A stretch of 64,000 nucleotides of DNA from Chryseobacterium sp. CY350 (GCF_027945075.1 NZ_CP116034.1:1364001-1428000), one strand, 5' to 3'; positions 35,142 to 44,031 are shown, counted from the stretch's first letter. Program-made: numbers and translations. Notes: generated by a model from the letters alone, not told the origin.

Positions 35142-35738
35142 ATGCTTGTTGACATCGAATTATTAAAATCTTACGGCGGAATAACAGAAGATTACGCGCC
35201 TTCGGAAGTCATCTTTAATGAAGGAGAAATTCCCAGATATTATTATCAGATCGTTACCGGAGCCGTAAAATTAAATCATATTGATGATGGTGCAAAAGAA
35301 CTTATTCAAAGTATTTTGAATAAAGGACAAAGTGTGTGCGAACTTTTACTTTTCATTGATGAAAATTATCCCGTTAGCGCAATTACCATTTCTCATTGCA
35401 CAGTTATAAAAGTTTTAAAATCAAAATTTATGTCACTGTTAAACGATCATCATCAACCTTCTGTAGATGTAAGAAAGTTTATCTCTGAACGTCTTTATCA
35501 CAAATTTATCATGATGCAGAATAACGCATCAAAATATTCTAATACTCGGATTAAAGGAATTCTAGAATATTTTAAAAGCTTCAGCGAAGACCAGAGTCCT
35601 TATACATATGAAGTTCCTCTCACGAGGCAGCAACTGGCATCAATCACCGGATTGCGGATAGAAACCGTCATCAGAACTGTAAAAAAAATGGAAAAGGATA
35701 AAATTTTAAAGATCGAAAACCGGAAGATATATTTTTAA
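35142..35738 (+). CDS. Crp/Fnr-family regulator A
   Basis: 198 residues: a cyclic-nucleotide-type beta roll (~15-120, with PRYYYQIVTGAVKLN) and a C-terminal winged helix with TRQQLASITGLRIETVIRTVKKME, whose recognition helix keeps the Glu and Arg (IETVIR) used by FNR/CRP relatives to read TGA half-sites. There is no N-terminal cysteine cluster, so it is not an iron-sulfur FNR. I start at ATG 35142 (MLVDIELLKSYGG), because this aligns with the starts of the sister regulators at 48760 and 49366. A bidirectional terminator follows. The Crp-type site at 34608 may control it. Confidence 0.9.
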   Translation: MLVDIELLKSYGGITEDYAPSEVIFNEGEIPRYYYQIVTGAVKLNHIDDGAKELIQSILNKGQSVCELLLFIDENYPVSAITISHCTVIKVLKSKFMSLLNDHHQPSVDVRKFISERLYHKFIMMQNNASKYSNTRIKGILEYFKSFSEDQSPYTYEVPLTRQQLASITGLRIETVIRTVKKMEKDKILKIENRKIYF

Positions 35739-35747
35739 TTAAAAAAA

Positions 35748-35772
35748 AGAGACTGCCAAAAAAGCAGTCTCT
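35748..35772. terminator. Bidirectional terminator
   Basis: Stem AGAGACTGC / GCAGTCTCT with an A-rich loop and A run upstream, between the convergent Crp/Fnr and Tat-SDR genes. Confidence 0.8.
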
Positions 35773-35792
35773 CACTCAAATAATCCATGGCA

Positions 35793-36797
35793 TTACGGTT
35801 GGCCATTTCCTCCGGCCGCTCCGTAAATCTGTCCTGTTGCAAAACTGGCGTCATCTGCTGCCAATTGTACAAAAATAGAGGCAAGTTCGGCGGGCTGTCC
35901 CGGTCTTCCCAATGGAGTATCGCCTCCGAATTTCACTAAATTTTCCTGTGTTTGACCGCCACTCACCTGCAATGGCGTCCAGACTGGTCCGGGAGCAACG
36001 CCATTTACTCTGATTCCTTTTGGCCCCAATTGTTTGGCTAAAGATTTAACATAATTGGTTGTAGCAGCTTTTGTCTGAGCATAATCATAAAGATCCGGCG
36101 AAGGATCGTACGCCTGAACTGATGATAAACCAATAATGCTAGAGCCGGGTTTCATATGAGGCAAGGCTGCTTTTGTAATCCAGAATGGCGCATAGATATT
36201 GGTTTTTATCGTCCAGTCAAAATCTTCTGTAGTCATATCAAGTATCGATTCTATGCTTTTCTGATGTCCGGCATTATTAACAAGAATATCTAAACCGCCA
36301 AGCTGCTGCACAGCCTGATCAACCAGTTTTTTACAGAACATCTTGCTGCGTATGTCACCCGGAATTGCAATGGCTTTTCGGCCTTCTTTTTTGATAAGCT
36401 CAATCACCTGCTGTGCATCTTCTTCTTCGGCAGGAAGATAATTGATCGCCACATCTGCACCTTCTCTTGCATAAGCTATCGCTGCGGCACGGCCAATACC
36501 GGAATCACCACCTGTAATAAGTGCCTTTCTTCCGGCAAGTCTTCCGGAACCGACATATGTTTTTTCACCATGATCTGGAACTGGGGTCATTTTGCTTCCC
36601 AAACCCGGAAAAGGCTGCGACTGACTTTTAAAAGGTGGCTTGGGATATTTATTTCGAGGATCAGTAAGATCCGGTACCGATGTATTTTTAGGTTTATTAT
36701 TTGGGGTCTGCGCCAAAGTAGATGGCGCTACGGCTGCAACAGCGATGGTGGCTGCTATTTTACCGATTGCTTTTCGTCTTGTGATTTGATCTTCCAT
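35793..36797 (-). CDS. SDR oxidoreductase with twin-arginine signal
   Basis: 334 residues. The first ~32 form a Tat signal: TRRKAIGK (Arg7-Arg8), a hydrophobic Ala/Val stretch and a cut site near STLAQ. A Pro/Lys-rich linker leads to a classical short-chain dehydrogenase: NADP site TGGDSGIGRAAA, VNNAGHQ, and catalytic Ser ... Tyr-x-x-x-Lys (DYAQTKAA). Export of a folded, cofactor-bound dehydrogenase needs Tat; glucose-fructose oxidoreductase is a known parallel. It is last in the reverse cluster CinA-like, unknown, YeaQ-like, SDR. Substrate unknown. Confidence 0.9.
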   Translation of the reverse strand: MEDQITRRKAIGKIAATIAVAAVAPSTLAQTPNNKPKNTSVPDLTDPRNKYPKPPFKSQSQPFPGLGSKMTPVPDHGEKTYVGSGRLAGRKALITGGDSGIGRAAAIAYAREGADVAINYLPAEEEDAQQVIELIKKEGRKAIAIPGDIRSKMFCKKLVDQAVQQLGGLDILVNNAGHQKSIESILDMTTEDFDWTIKTNIYAPFWITKAALPHMKPGSSIIGLSSVQAYDPSPDLYDYAQTKAATTNYVKSLAKQLGPKGIRVNGVAPGPVWTPLQVSGGQTQENLVKFGGDTPLGRPGQPAELASIFVQLAADDASFATGQIYGAAGGNGQP

Positions 36798-36851
36798 AGG
36801 ATAAAATTTGATGCTAAAAAGTTATATATATTGATAAATTTTAAAATAATA

Positions 36852-37106
36852 TTACCGGTGCCTGTCATAGCTGCGGTAAAGAAGTAAGAATAATATAGCT
36901 CCGGAAATTGGTGCGATAATCGTGAGAAAACTCCACAGATTTTCATAATAGAGATCGGTTATATTAAGGATCACTCCGGCTGCCACTGCTCCTATAATAC
37001 CGAAAAGAACTGAAAAATTATGATCATCGTCAGTCGGTTGATGGGTTCCCAACTTTGCAATAATTCCAATTATTAGGCCAACAAAAATCCATGCTAAAAT
37101 TTCCAT
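36852..37106 (-). CDS. YeaQ/YmgE (GlsB)-type stress membrane protein
   Basis: 84 residues with three membrane helices: MEILAWIFVGLIIGIIAKLG, then FGIIGAVAAGVILNI and a C-terminal helix ending in a basic tail. This is the full size of the transglycosylase-associated/GlsB family, small inner-membrane proteins induced in stress. No biochemical role is established. It sits between the unknown secreted protein (41 bases upstream) and the Tat-SDR (54 bases downstream). Confidence 0.85.
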   Translation of the reverse strand: MEILAWIFVGLIIGIIAKLGTHQPTDDDHNFSVLFGIIGAVAAGVILNITDLYYENLWSFLTIIAPISGAILFLLLYRSYDRHR

Positions 37107-37147
37107 ATATAATTGATTTAGGTGATTTATCTGTTTTATTTAAATAA

Positions 37148-37603
37148 TTATCTGCAGGTCAGTAATATTTGGTAAGCTCCAATTCCGGTTACATGATCGG
37201 TAACTGAAACCGTCATATTTTCTTTTGTGAATTGAGAAACCAAAATATCTTCAGACATTTTCTTTTTACCGGCGTATTGATAGCCTTCTTTTGGCAGTTC
37301 TTCTTTTAATCTGGTTATACGAGCTGCAGATCCGTTGACAATGCTGAGAATATTCGAACAAGCTTTTGGGTTTTTTATTACTGTAATAACCATGAGCTTT
37401 TCTGTATTGTCACTGTCATTAGTATAAACTTTTTGGTTGACGTCTTCAATATCTTCAAATCTTTTAAAACCAAATCTGGAAATCATTATTCCGTCAAGAT
37501 CGGCAAATTCGTGCTGAGCAATCTCAGTCATGTGCGAGGCGTTCAGTTCCTGCGCATGATAAAGGTTGAAGAATAATAAAAAATTAAGTAGAAGAAGTTT
37601 CAT
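37148..37603 (-). CDS. Secreted protein of unknown function
   Basis: 151 residues with a signal peptide (MKLLLLNFLLFFNLYHAQ, cut after HAQ). The mature part is mixed alpha/beta with one central cysteine (NPKACSN) and one at the C-terminus (LLTCR). I do not recognise a family. It lies 48 bases after the CinA-like gene and 41 before the YeaQ-like gene, so it probably shares their transcript. Confidence 0.7.
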   Translation of the reverse strand: MKLLLLNFLLFFNLYHAQELNASHMTEIAQHEFADLDGIMISRFGFKRFEDIEDVNQKVYTNDSDNTEKLMVITVIKNPKACSNILSIVNGSAARITRLKEELPKEGYQYAGKKKMSEDILVSQFTKENMTVSVTDHVTGIGAYQILLTCR

Positions 37604-37651
37604 TTAAAAAAAATTAAATATTTAATTGTTATAGCCTTTAAGCTCATCCTA

Positions 37652-38173
37652 TTATTCATCAATTCCCACTTCATTTTTTATGATTTGGTGTAGCTTTAGA
37701 TGACCGAGAAATCTCTGCAAAATTTGCTCGGTGTAATATAATTTGATGTTGAGAGATTCAGCTTTCTTATCAAGCATCAGTTTATCAGAGAAAACAACAG
37801 TTCCTTTGTACAAAATGGAATAATAAGCAAATATCTCGTACGCCGAATCTCTTTCCGGGGTACAGTAGCCGGAAGTTGCAATGCACCATTCACTTTCGAA
37901 AATTTTTGATGCGTGGCGACCCATCGTATCTGCCACAAAACTAGAAACGCAGTTGCAGTTTTTAATCTCAGCAATATCCACTTTCAGAAGTTTCACAATT
38001 TTATCCGGAGTATGCACGATAATGCCACCTTTATAAAATAATTTTGAATTGATCATTTCTGAAAATGCTACCTGCAAAAGACCTGAAGTCACACTTTCTG
38101 CGATACAAATGGTCTCGTTTCCGGACATAAAACTCTCATTGATCTCTTCTAATAGTGCTTTATCGAATTCCAT
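37652..38173 (-). CDS. CinA C-terminal-like protein, paralogue 2
   Basis: 173 residues, colinear with the copies at 5637 and 44841: IAESVTSGLLQVAFSEM, KGGIIVHTPDKIVKLLKV, and SGYCTPERDSAYE where CinA has its glycine-rich loop. Residues around the active-site serine differ from canonical PncC in the same way as in the paralogues. It heads the reverse cluster ending in the Tat-SDR. Confidence 0.8.
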   Translation of the reverse strand: MEFDKALLEEINESFMSGNETICIAESVTSGLLQVAFSEMINSKLFYKGGIIVHTPDKIVKLLKVDIAEIKNCNCVSSFVADTMGRHASKIFESEWCIATSGYCTPERDSAYEIFAYYSILYKGTVVFSDKLMLDKKAESLNIKLYYTEQILQRFLGHLKLHQIIKNEVGIDE

Positions 38174-38252
38174 GATTATTTTAATTTAAATATAATTTGT
38201 TTCGGTAATATTTTTAAAAGCCGAATAACGTACGATCAAAATATCTTTTGAA

Positions 38253-38290
38253 AACAAGTCATACATTTATTCTGTATGACTTGTTTTTTT
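38253..38290. terminator. Hairpin terminator between YciE and CinA-like genes
   Basis: Perfect stem AACAAGTCATACA / TGTATGACTTGTT with a seven-base loop. It follows the stop of the YciE gene at 38298 and has T runs on both strands. Confidence 0.85.
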
Positions 38291-38297
38291 GTGAGAT

Positions 38298-38888
38298 TTA
38301 ACCTTCCTGCTGTGCATCGAAGTTGATGTGTGTTTCAGCAATCTCAGTAAGATTATAATCGGTATCTTCCTCTTCCTGTAATGTTTTTTCTAAAAGATCA
38401 GCCGCTTTATCGTGTCCCATTGTGATGGCAAGCTGTACGAGACCTCCATAAGTAGCAATCTCATAATGCTCTACTTTCTGAGCTGCAATGATAAGAGCTG
38501 CATCTCTGGTCATAGAACCTTCTTCTGTAGATTTTATGATCTCTTCGCCTTCTTTGATAAGACCATCCATCGCTTCGCAGGTTTTTTGTTCGGGCGTTTC
38601 GTCGATCGATTTAAATACTTTATCTAATCTGCTGATGTGTTTTTTGGTCTGTAACTGATGATCTTCAAATGCATCTTTCAGCTCTTCGGTAGTTGCAGCA
38701 TCACCCATTTTTTGCAATGCATCAACAAGTTTGTGCTCGGCATAATAAATATCTTTAAGAGCATCAACAAAGAACTTGTGAAGAGGTGCATTTTTCATCT
38801 CTTTTTCATTCACTTTTGCGTTGTCTACCTGCATTTTTTTTTCTGTAGAATCTGCTGCTGTACTATTTTCTGTTGTTTTAGTGGCCAT
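38298..38888 (-). CDS. YciE-type ferritin-like protein (DUF892), copy 2
   Basis: 196 residues. A ~35-residue Lys/Glu/Thr tail, less basic than in the other two copies, precedes the DUF892 bundle: FVDALKDIYYAEHKLVDAL, DGLIKEGEEII and QKVEHYEIATYGG, with conserved Glu/His for a di-metal centre. It lies 71 bases after the KGG protein gene, which mirrors the yciG-yciF-yciE cluster of enterobacteria, where yciG encodes the KGG protein. Stress function is inferred from that parallel. Confidence 0.9.
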   Translation of the reverse strand: MATKTTENSTAADSTEKKMQVDNAKVNEKEMKNAPLHKFFVDALKDIYYAEHKLVDALQKMGDAATTEELKDAFEDHQLQTKKHISRLDKVFKSIDETPEQKTCEAMDGLIKEGEEIIKSTEEGSMTRDAALIIAAQKVEHYEIATYGGLVQLAITMGHDKAADLLEKTLQEEEDTDYNLTEIAETHINFDAQQEG

Positions 38889-38959
38889 AATGTGATTGGT
38901 TTTAAGATTATTAAAAATTGCCCCTTAAAATTTTCTAAGAGGCAATCAAGAAAAAAGAA

Positions 38960-39775
38960 TTATGAATTACGTCTGCCTCCGAATCCTGATCTGCCAGATC
39001 CTGATGATCTTCCGCCTCCGTGAGAAGCCTGACCGCCCATACGAGCTATTCTTGTACGTTCAGATTTGCTCATCGATGCAAAACCTCTTCTTGAAGTACC
39101 ACCACCAGAAGAGCCGCCTCTGTTGTTTCCGCCTGAGCCGCTGTTTCGTCCTCTGCCTGAGCCACCATTTCCTGAACGTGAACTGTTACTATTGTTTGAA
39201 CCTGAAGATCTACCGCCTCCGTGAGAAGCCTGGCCACCCATTCTGGCAATTCTTGTACGCTCAGCCTTACTCATGGATGCAAAACCTCTTCTAGACGTGT
39301 CGCCGCCAGATGATCTTCCTCTTCCCTGTCCTGAAGAAGAACCTCTGCCACCGCCTCTCGATGAGCCGACGCCAGATTGCGATCCTGAACGGGAACCGCT
39401 AGATCTGCCGCGTCCGCCTGAAGTAAATCTTCCCTGGCTGTCACGCTGCTGGTTTCCGTTTCCTGAGTTTCCTCTTCCACGGTTATCATTGTCGTCTTCG
39501 TCGTCATAATCATCATCGTCATAATCATCATCATCGTAATCGTCATCATCATAATCGTCGTCATCGTCGTAGCTGTTTTCATACGAATCATCATCATCGA
39601 AGTAATCTTCATAATCTGAGAAGTCATCGTCATAATCTTCATCTTCGCTTCCGTCACTGTATCCGTGATCGTAGCCTAGTTGGTAAGCTTCTTCAAGACT
39701 CGACTGATCGTTGTTTGATGAATTTCTTCCAGAGTTTCTACCGGAATTTCTGTTGTTTGAATTTCTAGTGTTCAT
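38960..39775 (-). CDS. KGG-repeat protein with acidic and Gly/Ser/Arg tracts
   Basis: 271 residues, almost wholly low complexity. An Asn/Arg/Ser start, a short helix (LEEAYQLGYDHGYSDGSE), a tract of Asp/Tyr/Glu (~40-97), then Gly/Ser/Arg-rich spacers around two nearly identical KGG motifs, RRGFASMSKAERTRIARMGG and RRGFASMSKSERTRIARMGG, each followed by QASHGGGR. KGG motifs mark stress-induced YciG-type proteins. The opposite charge blocks look suited to phase separation or nucleic-acid binding (inference). Upstream of and probably co-transcribed with the YciE gene. Confidence 0.85.
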   Translation of the reverse strand: MNTRNSNNRNSGRNSGRNSSNNDQSSLEEAYQLGYDHGYSDGSEDEDYDDDFSDYEDYFDDDDSYENSYDDDDDYDDDDYDDDDYDDDDYDDEDDNDNRGRGNSGNGNQQRDSQGRFTSGGRGRSSGSRSGSQSGVGSSRGGGRGSSSGQGRGRSSGGDTSRRGFASMSKAERTRIARMGGQASHGGGRSSGSNNSNSSRSGNGGSGRGRNSGSGGNNRGGSSGGGTSRRGFASMSKSERTRIARMGGQASHGGGRSSGSGRSGFGGRRNS

Positions 39776-39972
39776 AACATTTACTTTTTTGAAATTAATA
39801 TTTAGTGATTCACTACAATCCGTGACTAGTATTGAATTGCAGCTGCTTTTTTGTTTTTAGACATTACTTTACCTTCACACCGCCAAGACGGTATGCTTAA
39901 AAAATGACAGTAAAATAGCCGTCAAAGCATCTGATGCTTTGCTTATAGACTGGTTTTAAAAATTAAAATAAT

Positions 39973-40218
39973 TTACCTTGATGTGGTAGTGGTAGCAGAA
40001 TCTCTATTCTGACCTCTACCAGACATGGTATCGCCTGTTCCAGACGAAGTTCCCGAAATTGTATCAGACGGCATAGGTGAAGAATTAGAAGGATTCATAT
40101 ACGTAGAATCTGCGGAAGTAGAAGTATCTGCACCTGTAGGAGTGGTTGTTTGTACTTCTTTTTTACAACTGATAAGAGTAAGCCCTAAGATGAGTGCTGT
40201 TGTGATAATTGATTTCAT
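39973..40218 (-). CDS. Tiny lipoprotein 2
   Basis: 81 residues: lipoprotein signal with lipobox LTLISC then KKEVQ, followed by a disordered Ser/Thr/Asp/Met tail ending in TTTTSR. Same layout as the lipoprotein at 8717, and the same type of promoter: a perfect -7 box with a Crp-type palindrome 29.5 bp upstream. The shared regulation suggests the two are sister stress lipoproteins; function unknown. Confidence 0.75.
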   Translation of the reverse strand: MKSIITTALILGLTLISCKKEVQTTTPTGADTSTSADSTYMNPSNSSPMPSDTISGTSSGTGDTMSGRGQNRDSATTTTSR

Positions 40219-40244
40219 ATAATAGATTTTTTAATTTGGTATTT

Positions 40245-40289
40245 CAAAGCTATAAAATGCTGAAAAGCCATCCTATGATCATAGTCATA
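40245..40289 (-). promoter_or_regulatory. Crp/Fnr-type promoter, site b
   Basis: Palindrome TATGATCATAGTCATA (40274-40289), centre 29.5 bp upstream of the reverse -7 box TAGCTTTG (40245-40252), a perfect TAnnTTTG. Start codon about 27 bases further on. Confidence 0.7.
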
Positions 40290-40459
40290 CTGAAAAAAAT
40301 ATTTTATAACCTATACATTAACAGCTATTTAAAAATAAAAATAGTTACTTTAATGATAGATATTTCACGCTTTTAAGAAAACAAATTTTTTGCCAAACGA
40401 TCTTTGATAATAGAAATTTTACTCAAAAATTGTTTTAAAATTTAATCCTAAAAATTAAA

Positions 40460-41077
40460 TTAAAAATCTACAAGACTGTCTGTGAGAATTTGCCACTGTA
40501 TTTTTGAGAGACCTACCATTCCACCTAGAGCGATCATTAAATTTCTGGCTTTATCGGCAATGTTTGCATCTAAATTCGGAGACTCATTACGACCGTAGAC
40601 TCCAAACTTTATAAAATCGTCACCTCGGGAAATGATGAATGTCGATGTAGCATCACTACCGTAAAAGTGTGCGGTATGAGTATCGTCTCTGCCTGGAACT
40701 CCGGAAGGCCGGCAGACCATCACGTAAGATTCTAAAGTTTCACCGTTTATAAATTCTTCTGAATAAAGATCGGCGATCTCCACCCAGTCGTATCCTCTCG
40801 CTTCGAAGTTTCCCGGGCCCGGAATGTCTATTCTGATAAAATCACCGATTTCAGGAAGTCTTTTTTTCAGGATTCCCTCCTTGGTGTGCAGTTTAAATTC
40901 TGCACCTTTTGATTTCGAATAATAATCCCAGTAATTAACCGATAAAAATCTGTCTTTTAAAATCTGATAATTTTTACGTGCAAGATCTTGATGATCAAAA
41001 AACTTCACGCTTTCTGTATCATGAAAACTTCCTTTTTCCTGCACAGGAACATTTGGAATTTCTTTTGGTTTCAACAT
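40460..41077 (-). CDS. Conserved-looking protein of unknown function
   Basis: 205 residues, soluble, no signal peptide. Notable segments are IDIPGPGNFEARGYDWVEI, SYVMVCRPSGVPG and HTAHFYGSDATSTFIISR, and a helical end. I do not recognise a family. It is last in the seven-gene reverse operon that starts with the zinc alcohol dehydrogenase, 28 bases after the four-helix membrane protein. Confidence 0.7.
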   Translation of the reverse strand: MLKPKEIPNVPVQEKGSFHDTESVKFFDHQDLARKNYQILKDRFLSVNYWDYYSKSKGAEFKLHTKEGILKKRLPEIGDFIRIDIPGPGNFEARGYDWVEIADLYSEEFINGETLESYVMVCRPSGVPGRDDTHTAHFYGSDATSTFIISRGDDFIKFGVYGRNESPNLDANIADKARNLMIALGGMVGLSKIQWQILTDSLVDF

Positions 41078-41105
41078 AATATAATTTCAGGTTAATAGAA
41101 TTGAT

Positions 41106-41759
41106 TTAGTTTTCATTGTGTGGCATATCTACGGGTTTTGATTCCGGAGATCCTTTTTTCCTCAGCCAAACCGATAAAATAACGATGGAAGCGACAGCTA
41201 AAAATTCGCTCTGCCAGTTCTGGAATGACTCAAACCAAAATCTAGCATCAAAAAAATAACTTTGAGCACTTACAGCCGACAACTTTTTGGCAGACTGACT
41301 TTCAAAATAATCTTTATAACTTCCATAAAAATGAAGGGCAAAACTTACTAAAAAAAGCAATGCAAAAGCAATAGAAAGAGAATGCTTGTAAAATTTAAGC
41401 CAAACTCCACCTTTTTTGACTGGCCACGGTGCTTTCGAATGCGGTTTTGGCTCTTCGTCAACATCTTCTTTTTTGTCTAAAGATTTTGACTCGCTAGAGC
41501 CTCTCTGCCGTAAAAAAACAGTGAGTAAAACATACAGCATCATTTGCAGGAACTCACTTTCCCAGTTTTCGAACGTTGCCTGGATAAAATGGCCGCTCTG
41601 CAGATAGTCGCCCATACCCAGAAGTTTCTGACCTTCTTCCGCCAGTTCTTTATTCTCTGTTCTCCAGCCTGTTACAAACTGTCCGTAAAGACATACAAGC
41701 ATTAAAGCGATCAGTACGATCCCGAGACTGTTGCGATATAAAAAACTATGTTTCGGCAT
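41106..41759 (-). CDS. Duplicated membrane protein (DUF6766-like)
   Basis: 217 residues in two similar halves, each with a first helix (SLGIVLIALMLVCLYGQ and SLSIAFALLFLVSFALHFYG), a loop with FENWESEF or FQNWQSEF and a second helix ending LRQRGSSESK or LRKKGSPESK. The repeat is an internal duplication of a two-helix unit, joined by a charged linker (~93-122). It matches my memory of the DUF6766 family, whose function is not known. Member of the alcohol dehydrogenase-amylase operon, 24 bases after the amylase. Confidence 0.78.
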   Translation of the reverse strand: MPKHSFLYRNSLGIVLIALMLVCLYGQFVTGWRTENKELAEEGQKLLGMGDYLQSGHFIQATFENWESEFLQMMLYVLLTVFLRQRGSSESKSLDKKEDVDEEPKPHSKAPWPVKKGGVWLKFYKHSLSIAFALLFLVSFALHFYGSYKDYFESQSAKKLSAVSAQSYFFDARFWFESFQNWQSEFLAVASIVILSVWLRKKGSPESKPVDMPHNEN

Positions 41760-41783
41760 TTCTTTTTATAAAAATTAAATTAT

Positions 41784-43268
41784 TTAGTCAGAATAAAAAT
41801 CATTTTTTATCCAAACACTCACAGAACACATATTGACCTTGAATATTCCTTTTCCGTTGTCGTCTAAAATAATTTCATCATTTCTAATATTTAAAAAATC
41901 TCTGAAGACAGAATTTGCAAATTCTTTCCCCAAGTCTATTTCTTTGTAACCCTCACCGCTGTTAGAAATGATCACCACGCAACCGGGATGATCTTTTTCG
42001 CCCTTTCTAACAAAAGCAATACAGTTTTTATGATCAAAATACTTTATCTGTTCACCATGTGCAAAAAGCTTTCTTGCCTCCATAAGTTTTGGTAAAATCT
42101 CTACTTTCGGCATTATAATATGCTGCTCTTCGCCATCTTTCTGATCAGTATATTCTGCCCCAAAAAGATCAGGATAAAACACGCACGGATAGGCATCTTT
42201 TGTAAGAAGAATAATTGCATACGCAATAGGTTTAAACCAACTGCGTACTGATGATTCTAACGACTGAAGTCTCTGTGTGTCGTGATTTTCAACAAATGAA
42301 ACAGAAAAAATTGGTTTTCTTTCCAGAAAGCTGCCGTCGAGAACCTTTCTTAAGTCATAATCTTTTCCCTCATTTGATGCATTAAAAAAATTATAATGCA
42401 GAGGCGCATCAAAGCATGAGATTAAATCGTTCATCTCTTGCGAGAAATCATTGATTTTTTCGGCTTCGTCTTTCCAAAATTCACCAAGGATAAATAAATC
42501 AGGGTTTATTTCTTTTTTAATATAGCTTATCCATTCTTTCAAAAAGTCGAGAGAAATATGCTTGAGCGCATCCACCCTGATTCCGTCTGCCTTGGTGGTT
42601 TCCAGATACCATTTGATCCAGGTCTTCATTTCCTGAACAACCTTTGGATTTCTGTATTCGATGTCTGCGCCCATGAGATAATCATAATTTCCAAACTGAT
42701 GGCTAACTGCATCATTCCATTCTTCGCCGTATTCATTATGAATTTTAAAAATACCTTTGATTTTACGGTTGTCTTTTTTAATATTGTCAATTCCACTGAA
42801 ACATTGATGGTTCCATATAAATTCTGAATATTTTCCGTTTCTACCTGGGAAAGTAAACTTCGTCAGTGCTTTTGCCATGAAAGCCTCAGCAATTTTTATA
42901 TTTCTGTCTTCTTCGCTGACCTCATGAACGGTGATCTGTTCCTCTTCATCGCCTCCCATCCGATGATTCAAAACTATGTCGGCATAGACGTGCAAACCCG
43001 CTTCATGTGCTTTCTCAATAGAATTTAAATATTCATGCTTAGTCCCGTATCTTGTTGGAATTCCTCCTTTCTGGTCAAATTCACCCAAATCGTATTGATC
43101 ATAAATATCATATCCACGACCACGCAGATTTTCACTACATTTTGTCGCTGGCGGAAGCCACACAGCAGTAAAACCCAATTCTTTTAGAAAAATTGCTTTA
43201 TCTGCAAACTCATTCCAGAGATTACCCGGATGATACCAATGAAAAAACTGAATGATAACGCCGTTCAT
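41784..43268 (-). CDS. Cytoplasmic alpha-amylase (GH13)
   Basis: 494 residues, no signal peptide, so intracellular. GH13 motifs in order: VYADIVLNHRMGGD; nucleophile Asp in GIRVDALKHI; acid/base Glu in FILGEFWKDEAE; third Asp in SFVENHDTQR. The layout matches GH13_5 intracellular amylases such as E. coli AmyA. It hydrolyses internal alpha-1,4-glucans. Its place in a stress-type operon (zinc alcohol dehydrogenase, CinA-like, two SDRs) suggests glycogen mobilisation or compatible-solute metabolism in stress, which is inference. Five bases follow the upstream SDR. Confidence 0.93.
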   Translation of the reverse strand: MNGVIIQFFHWYHPGNLWNEFADKAIFLKELGFTAVWLPPATKCSENLRGRGYDIYDQYDLGEFDQKGGIPTRYGTKHEYLNSIEKAHEAGLHVYADIVLNHRMGGDEEEQITVHEVSEEDRNIKIAEAFMAKALTKFTFPGRNGKYSEFIWNHQCFSGIDNIKKDNRKIKGIFKIHNEYGEEWNDAVSHQFGNYDYLMGADIEYRNPKVVQEMKTWIKWYLETTKADGIRVDALKHISLDFLKEWISYIKKEINPDLFILGEFWKDEAEKINDFSQEMNDLISCFDAPLHYNFFNASNEGKDYDLRKVLDGSFLERKPIFSVSFVENHDTQRLQSLESSVRSWFKPIAYAIILLTKDAYPCVFYPDLFGAEYTDQKDGEEQHIIMPKVEILPKLMEARKLFAHGEQIKYFDHKNCIAFVRKGEKDHPGCVVIISNSGEGYKEIDLGKEFANSVFRDFLNIRNDEIILDDNGKGIFKVNMCSVSVWIKNDFYSD

Positions 43269-43273
43269 ATTAT

Positions 43274-44026
43274 TTATCCATTTACAATCAAACCACCATT
43301 CGGATGTAAAACCTGACCCGTCATCTGTACTGACGCATCTGTTGCCAGAAATAAATAACTGGATGCAACTTCTTCTGTGGTAGCCTTTCTTTCAAACGGA
43401 GGTTTGCTTTCGTCATCTTCGCTGTCTCCAAAAGTTTCCTCAGTAAGCGGCGTTGCAACAGGACCCGGCGCAACTGCATTTACACGTATTCCTTTCGGCT
43501 TAGACTGTAATGCAAGCGAGCGGGTAAAAGAAACAATTGCTCCTTTGGTAGCAGAATAATCAATCAATTCTTCATGCCCCTGATAAGCGACGGCAGAGGT
43601 CGTATTGATCACAGAGCTTCCGCTTTTTAAATAAGGAAAAGCTGCTTTTGTCAGCAGAATCATACCGACTATATTTGAATTAAATGTTTTTCTGATATTT
43701 TCCTCTTCTATCTCAGCAATATCATCGCATGGAATCTGCGTTCCTGCATTGTTTACAAGAATGTCAATGCCTCCAAATTCTGAAATTGTTTTTGATACCA
43801 CATCCTGACAAAACTGATTATCATTGATATCACCTCCCAATGCAATAGATTTTACACCTAGCTCCTGAATTTCCTTTTTAGTTTCTTCAGCATCTTCATG
43901 ATCATTGTAATGAACGAATGAGATGTTGGCTCCTTCTTTAGCAAAAAGCAACGCCACAGCTTTTCCTATCCCACTATCTGCTCCGGTTATAAGAACCGAT
44001 TTATCTTTTAATTGCCTATTATCCAT
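43274..44026 (-). CDS. SDR-family oxidoreductase
   Basis: 250 residues of a classical short-chain dehydrogenase: cofactor site TGADSGIGKAVA, VNNAGTQ, catalytic Tyr-x-x-x-Lys in DYSATKGAIVSF, and the C-terminal GQVLHPNGG. It resembles the core of the Tat-SDR at 35793 but has no signal. Five bases separate it from the genes on either side in the same operon. Substrate unknown. Confidence 0.92.
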   Translation of the reverse strand: MDNRQLKDKSVLITGADSGIGKAVALLFAKEGANISFVHYNDHEDAEETKKEIQELGVKSIALGGDINDNQFCQDVVSKTISEFGGIDILVNNAGTQIPCDDIAEIEEENIRKTFNSNIVGMILLTKAAFPYLKSGSSVINTTSAVAYQGHEELIDYSATKGAIVSFTRSLALQSKPKGIRVNAVAPGPVATPLTEETFGDSEDDESKPPFERKATTEEVASSYLFLATDASVQMTGQVLHPNGGLIVNG

Positions 44027-44031
44027 AACTA

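Noticed and set aside
38962..39509. Long open frames antisense to the KGG gene
   Set aside because: Artefacts of repetitive low-complexity DNA; the reverse frame carries the KGG motifs.
39480..39660. Short-period repeats resembling a tandem or CRISPR-like array
   Set aside because: They are GAT/Asp-codon repeats inside the acidic tract of the KGG protein, with no spacer-repeat structure.
39790..39834. Possible seventh Crp-type promoter before the KGG gene
   Set aside because: The half-site TGAC has only a poor partner (ATTG) and the -7 box has two mismatches, with spacing two bases off.
39924..39943. CAAAGCAT / ATGCTTTG hairpin between the KGG gene and tiny lipoprotein 2
   Set aside because: Short stem without a T run on either strand; may be a weak terminator but not supported enough to list.
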